Below, piece after piece: positions 4,857 to 6,729 of a DNA stretch of 6,729 nucleotides. Both the position numbers and the translations under genes were made by a program. The first letter of the stretch is position 1. Every line of letters begins with the position of its first letter. A model generated the notes under the pieces. That model worked only from the letters and a program-made list of their open reading frames with translations, did not search any database and was not told the origin of the DNA. The stretch is from NCBI GenBank assembly GCA_030642335.1, contig DAOWNX010000049.1, positions 1-6,729 of the forward strand, given 5' to 3'. This DNA comes from Caldisericota bacterium. GTDB lineage: Bacteria; Caldisericota; Caldisericia; Caldisericales; Caldisericaceae.

Positions 4857-6729
4857 TTGAGTATCTCCTTCAAAAGTGTAATTGCGCCGCGTTTGCTAAG
4901 AGGATTGTTTCTATTTCCGCACTTTGGAGAAAAAATGCAGGAAGGACACCCTGTTTTGCAAGAACAAGTTGAAACTGTTTTATATGCAGCAGTAAACAGT
5001 TCTTCGGCACGTTCAAAACCTTTTTCAGCAAGACCAACGCCTCCCTCTGCTCCATCATACACAAATATTGTTGATTTTCCAGTATCTGGATGAAGAGGAT
5101 GAGAAACTCCGCCAACATCATTTCTATCACACATTACAACAATCGGCATCATTGCAACAAGCAAATGCTCAACAGCATGAATAGTGCCTAAAATTTCTTC
5201 TTCCGTCTCTTTGATAAGCTTTTCAAGCGACAAATTTAATGTAAACCAAAATGCTTTTGTTGTAAAAGTCATCACGGGAAGTTTTAGTTCTTCTTCACCT
5301 ATCTTTCTATCCGTGCCGTATTGCTTCTTTATAAAACCAATTGTTGTTTCACTAACCAAAACATCACCAAAATACATATCCAAACGGTGAAACTTTTTTT
5401 TCCTATTAATGTCTTTTACATCTATCCTATGAATGGCAAGAGAATCTGTATAGTAGTTTAAATTAGTTTTTGAAAGGAGTGCGTATTTGCCTTGCAAATT
5501 AAGTTCGCGCACAAAATATGAGTCAGCAAGATGAAAGTAAATTGCACCCTTAAAAACTTCTTCGACGGCTCTTCGCATAGAAACTATCTCAAGCACTTCT
5601 TTAGTTTCTTCGTTTATGAGCGCAATATCCTGCCCGCTACTGCCCCTGATATTTACCTTAGCAGCAGGATAATCTCTCAAAGCATAGTAAAATTTATGTC
5701 CTCTTTGCTCTAAAACCCCTTGACGAGAGAGAGAACTCAAGCTGTCATTCAAACTTCCACCAAAATATTCAGGATCAATAGTGTCATTGATCGGCATTTC
5801 ATAAGAAGCACATTTAATATGAGGAGTAAGAATGTGAGGATTATCCGGGTTAATTGCAATACTTTCAAAGCTCTCCCGGAAAAGGTAATCCGGATCTTTA
5901 ATAAAATATTGATCGAGTGGATTTACTCCTGCAATAAAAATTGTAATAGATGAGCCATTCCTACCTGAACGCCCCGATTCCTGAAATACACTAGAAATTG
6001 TTCCGGGATAACCGATAATAATAGTCACATCAAGATCCCCGATGTCTATGCCTAACTCAAGTGCATTTGTAGTAATAATAGTTTTAATTTCGCTGTTTCG
6101 CAATTTCTCTTCAATGTCTTTTCTCAGTTCCTTTAAATAACCTGCTCTGTATGAAGAAATAAGATTCTTATCGGCAGCGTTTATTTTGCTCAAAAGGTCT
6201 TTCGTTACCATTTCAACGCCTCGCCTTGACCGTACAAAAACAATAGTTCGCAGATTGTTTTTTAAAAGTTCTTCCATAATCCAAACAGCTTCTTTGTAAA
6301 TACTCCTTTTCAAGTTTGTTTTAGCATCAATGCGAACTGGATCAAAAATGATAAAGTATTTTTTAAAAGGAGCTACAGTTGAAAATCCTACCCTTCGTGC
6401 CCGCTCACCTACAAGCTTAAAAGCAAATTCCTCCGGATTTTGAAGCGTCGCAGATGATAAAATAAATTGCGGAAAACTTCCATAGTAATGAGAAACACGT
6501 CTCAATCTCCTCATTACTTCACTCATATGTGAGCCCAGAATTCCCCGATAATAATGGGCTTCATCAATCACAACAAATTTTAGTCGAGAAAAAAATTTTT
6601 CCCAGTTTGTATGATATGGCAAAATTCCAATATGAAGTAGGTCAGGATTTGTAAGGAGAATGCGAGCTCTTTTTTTTAAAAAATTTCTTTCAGAAAAAGG
6701 CGTATCTCCATCATAAGCCCCAAATATAA
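4853..6729 (-). CDS. mrfA: YprA/MrfA-family DEAH helicase with DUF1998 (MZB) zinc region, N-terminus outside window
   Basis: The frame is open to the window edge, giving 624 visible residues; the true start and the Walker A motif lie beyond it. A TTG at 6622 falls inside conserved sequence and is not the start. Visible helicase motifs, numbered from the first complete codon, are YDGDTP (5-10), TNPDLLH, DEAH (55-58), SSAT (91-94), TTNALELGIDIG (219-230) and QESGRSGR (249-256). The C-terminal region has AVEHLL, DRNDVGG and YDGAEGGVG, then a cysteine group C-x-C-x3-C-x2-C-x5-C (4919-4966). This matches the DUF1998/MZB metal-binding region of B. subtilis YprA (MrfA), an ATP-dependent 3'-5' helicase involved in mitomycin C damage repair. 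No inactivating change is visible. The protein is cytosolic and DNA-associated. The reading frame overlaps the Lit-like gene by ATGA. Related DUF1998 helicases also occur in defence loci, but no such partners are seen here. Confidence 0.9.
   Translation of the reverse strand, partial: IFGAYDGDTPFSERNFLKKRARILLTNPDLLHIGILPYHTNWEKFFSRLKFVVIDEAHYYRGILGSHMSEVMRRLRRVSHYYGSFPQFILSSATLQNPEEFAFKLVGERARRVGFSTVAPFKKYFIIFDPVRIDAKTNLKRSIYKEAVWIMEELLKNNLRTIVFVRSRRGVEMVTKDLLSKINAADKNLISSYRAGYLKELRKDIEEKLRNSEIKTIITTNALELGIDIGDLDVTIIIGYPGTISSVFQESGRSGRNGSSITIFIAGVNPLDQYFIKDPDYLFRESFESIAINPDNPHILTPHIKCASYEMPINDTIDPEYFGGSLNDSLSSLSRQGVLEQRGHKFYYALRDYPAAKVNIRGSSGQDIALINEETKEVLEIVSMRRAVEEVFKGAIYFHLADSYFVRELNLQGKYALLSKTNLNYYTDSLAIHRIDVKDINRKKKFHRLDMYFGDVLVSETTIGFIKKQYGTDRKIGEEELKLPVMTFTTKAFWFTLNLSLEKLIKETEEEILGTIHAVEHLLVAMMPIVVMCDRNDVGGVSHPLHPDTGKSTIFVYDGAEGGVGLAEKGFERAEELFTAAYKTVSTCSCKTGCPSCIFSPKCGNRNNPLSKRGAITLLKEILK
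4865..4870 (-). promoter_or_regulatory. Shine-Dalgarno site of the Lit-like gene inside the helicase 3' end
   Basis: The minus strand reads AAGGAG with an eight-base spacer to the ATG at 4856. The site lies within the last codons of the helicase gene, consistent with coupled translation through the ATGA overlap. Confidence 0.75.

Noticed and set aside
6620..6622. TTG at 6622 as the start of the helicase gene
   Set aside because: The frame is open upstream to the window edge and encodes conserved family sequence (YDGDTP, TNPDLLH, HIGILPYH). The TTG codes for the leucine in GILPYH, so the gene is simply cut by the window.
4853..6729. DUF1998 helicase as part of a defence system (DISARM- or Dpd-like)
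   Set aside because: No methyltransferase, nuclease, phospholipase-like or deazaguanine-modification genes are present. The cysteine region and motifs fit the housekeeping YprA/MrfA type.

Overview
This is an AT-rich bacterial window with short intergenic spaces, Shine-Dalgarno-led genes and mixed ATG/GTG starts. It holds five substantial protein genes, one small transposase-like remnant and a few regulatory elements. I cannot name the organism. A radical SAM enzyme, a threonine aldolase of the non-E. coli type, a Lit-type lipoprotein transacylase and a dispersed-repeat-like palindrome suggest an anaerobic, low-GC bacterium, perhaps a Firmicutes-like or candidate-phylum lineage. That placement is inference only. 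I see no rRNA, tRNA, CRISPR array or phage module.

Left part (1-1400): a radical SAM protein gene lies on the minus strand, starts at GTG and has a strong GGAGGT ribosome binding site. Its likely promoter has a perfect TTGACA box followed directly by a run of A residues. Another minus-strand gene may begin just below it at the window edge. The divergent intergenic space holds an imperfect palindrome (1303-1336). Immediately after it come a TATAAT box and a 71-codon lysine-rich reading frame that looks like a collapsed transposase.

Middle (1674-4075): two plus-strand genes encode a PLP-dependent low-specificity L-threonine aldolase and a 12-helix major facilitator transporter. They are 68 bp apart, with a TATAAT in the gap, so they may be co-transcribed or the transporter may have its own promoter. 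Amino-acid or aldehyde handling is a possible shared theme, but the transporter substrate cannot be read from sequence.

Right part (4161-6729): two minus-strand genes converge on the transporter gene. A YprA/MrfA-type DEAH helicase, whose N-terminus lies beyond the window, overlaps by ATGA with a DUF1461/TIGR01906 membrane protein, the family that includes lipoprotein intramolecular transacylase Lit. The overlap and a good Shine-Dalgarno sequence inside the helicase 3' end indicate translational coupling.

I found no convincing wholly new multi-gene system. The points most worth checking are the homopolymer in the radical SAM promoter, the atypical C-terminal cysteine pattern of that enzyme, the palindrome next to the transposase remnant, and the helicase-Lit coupling.
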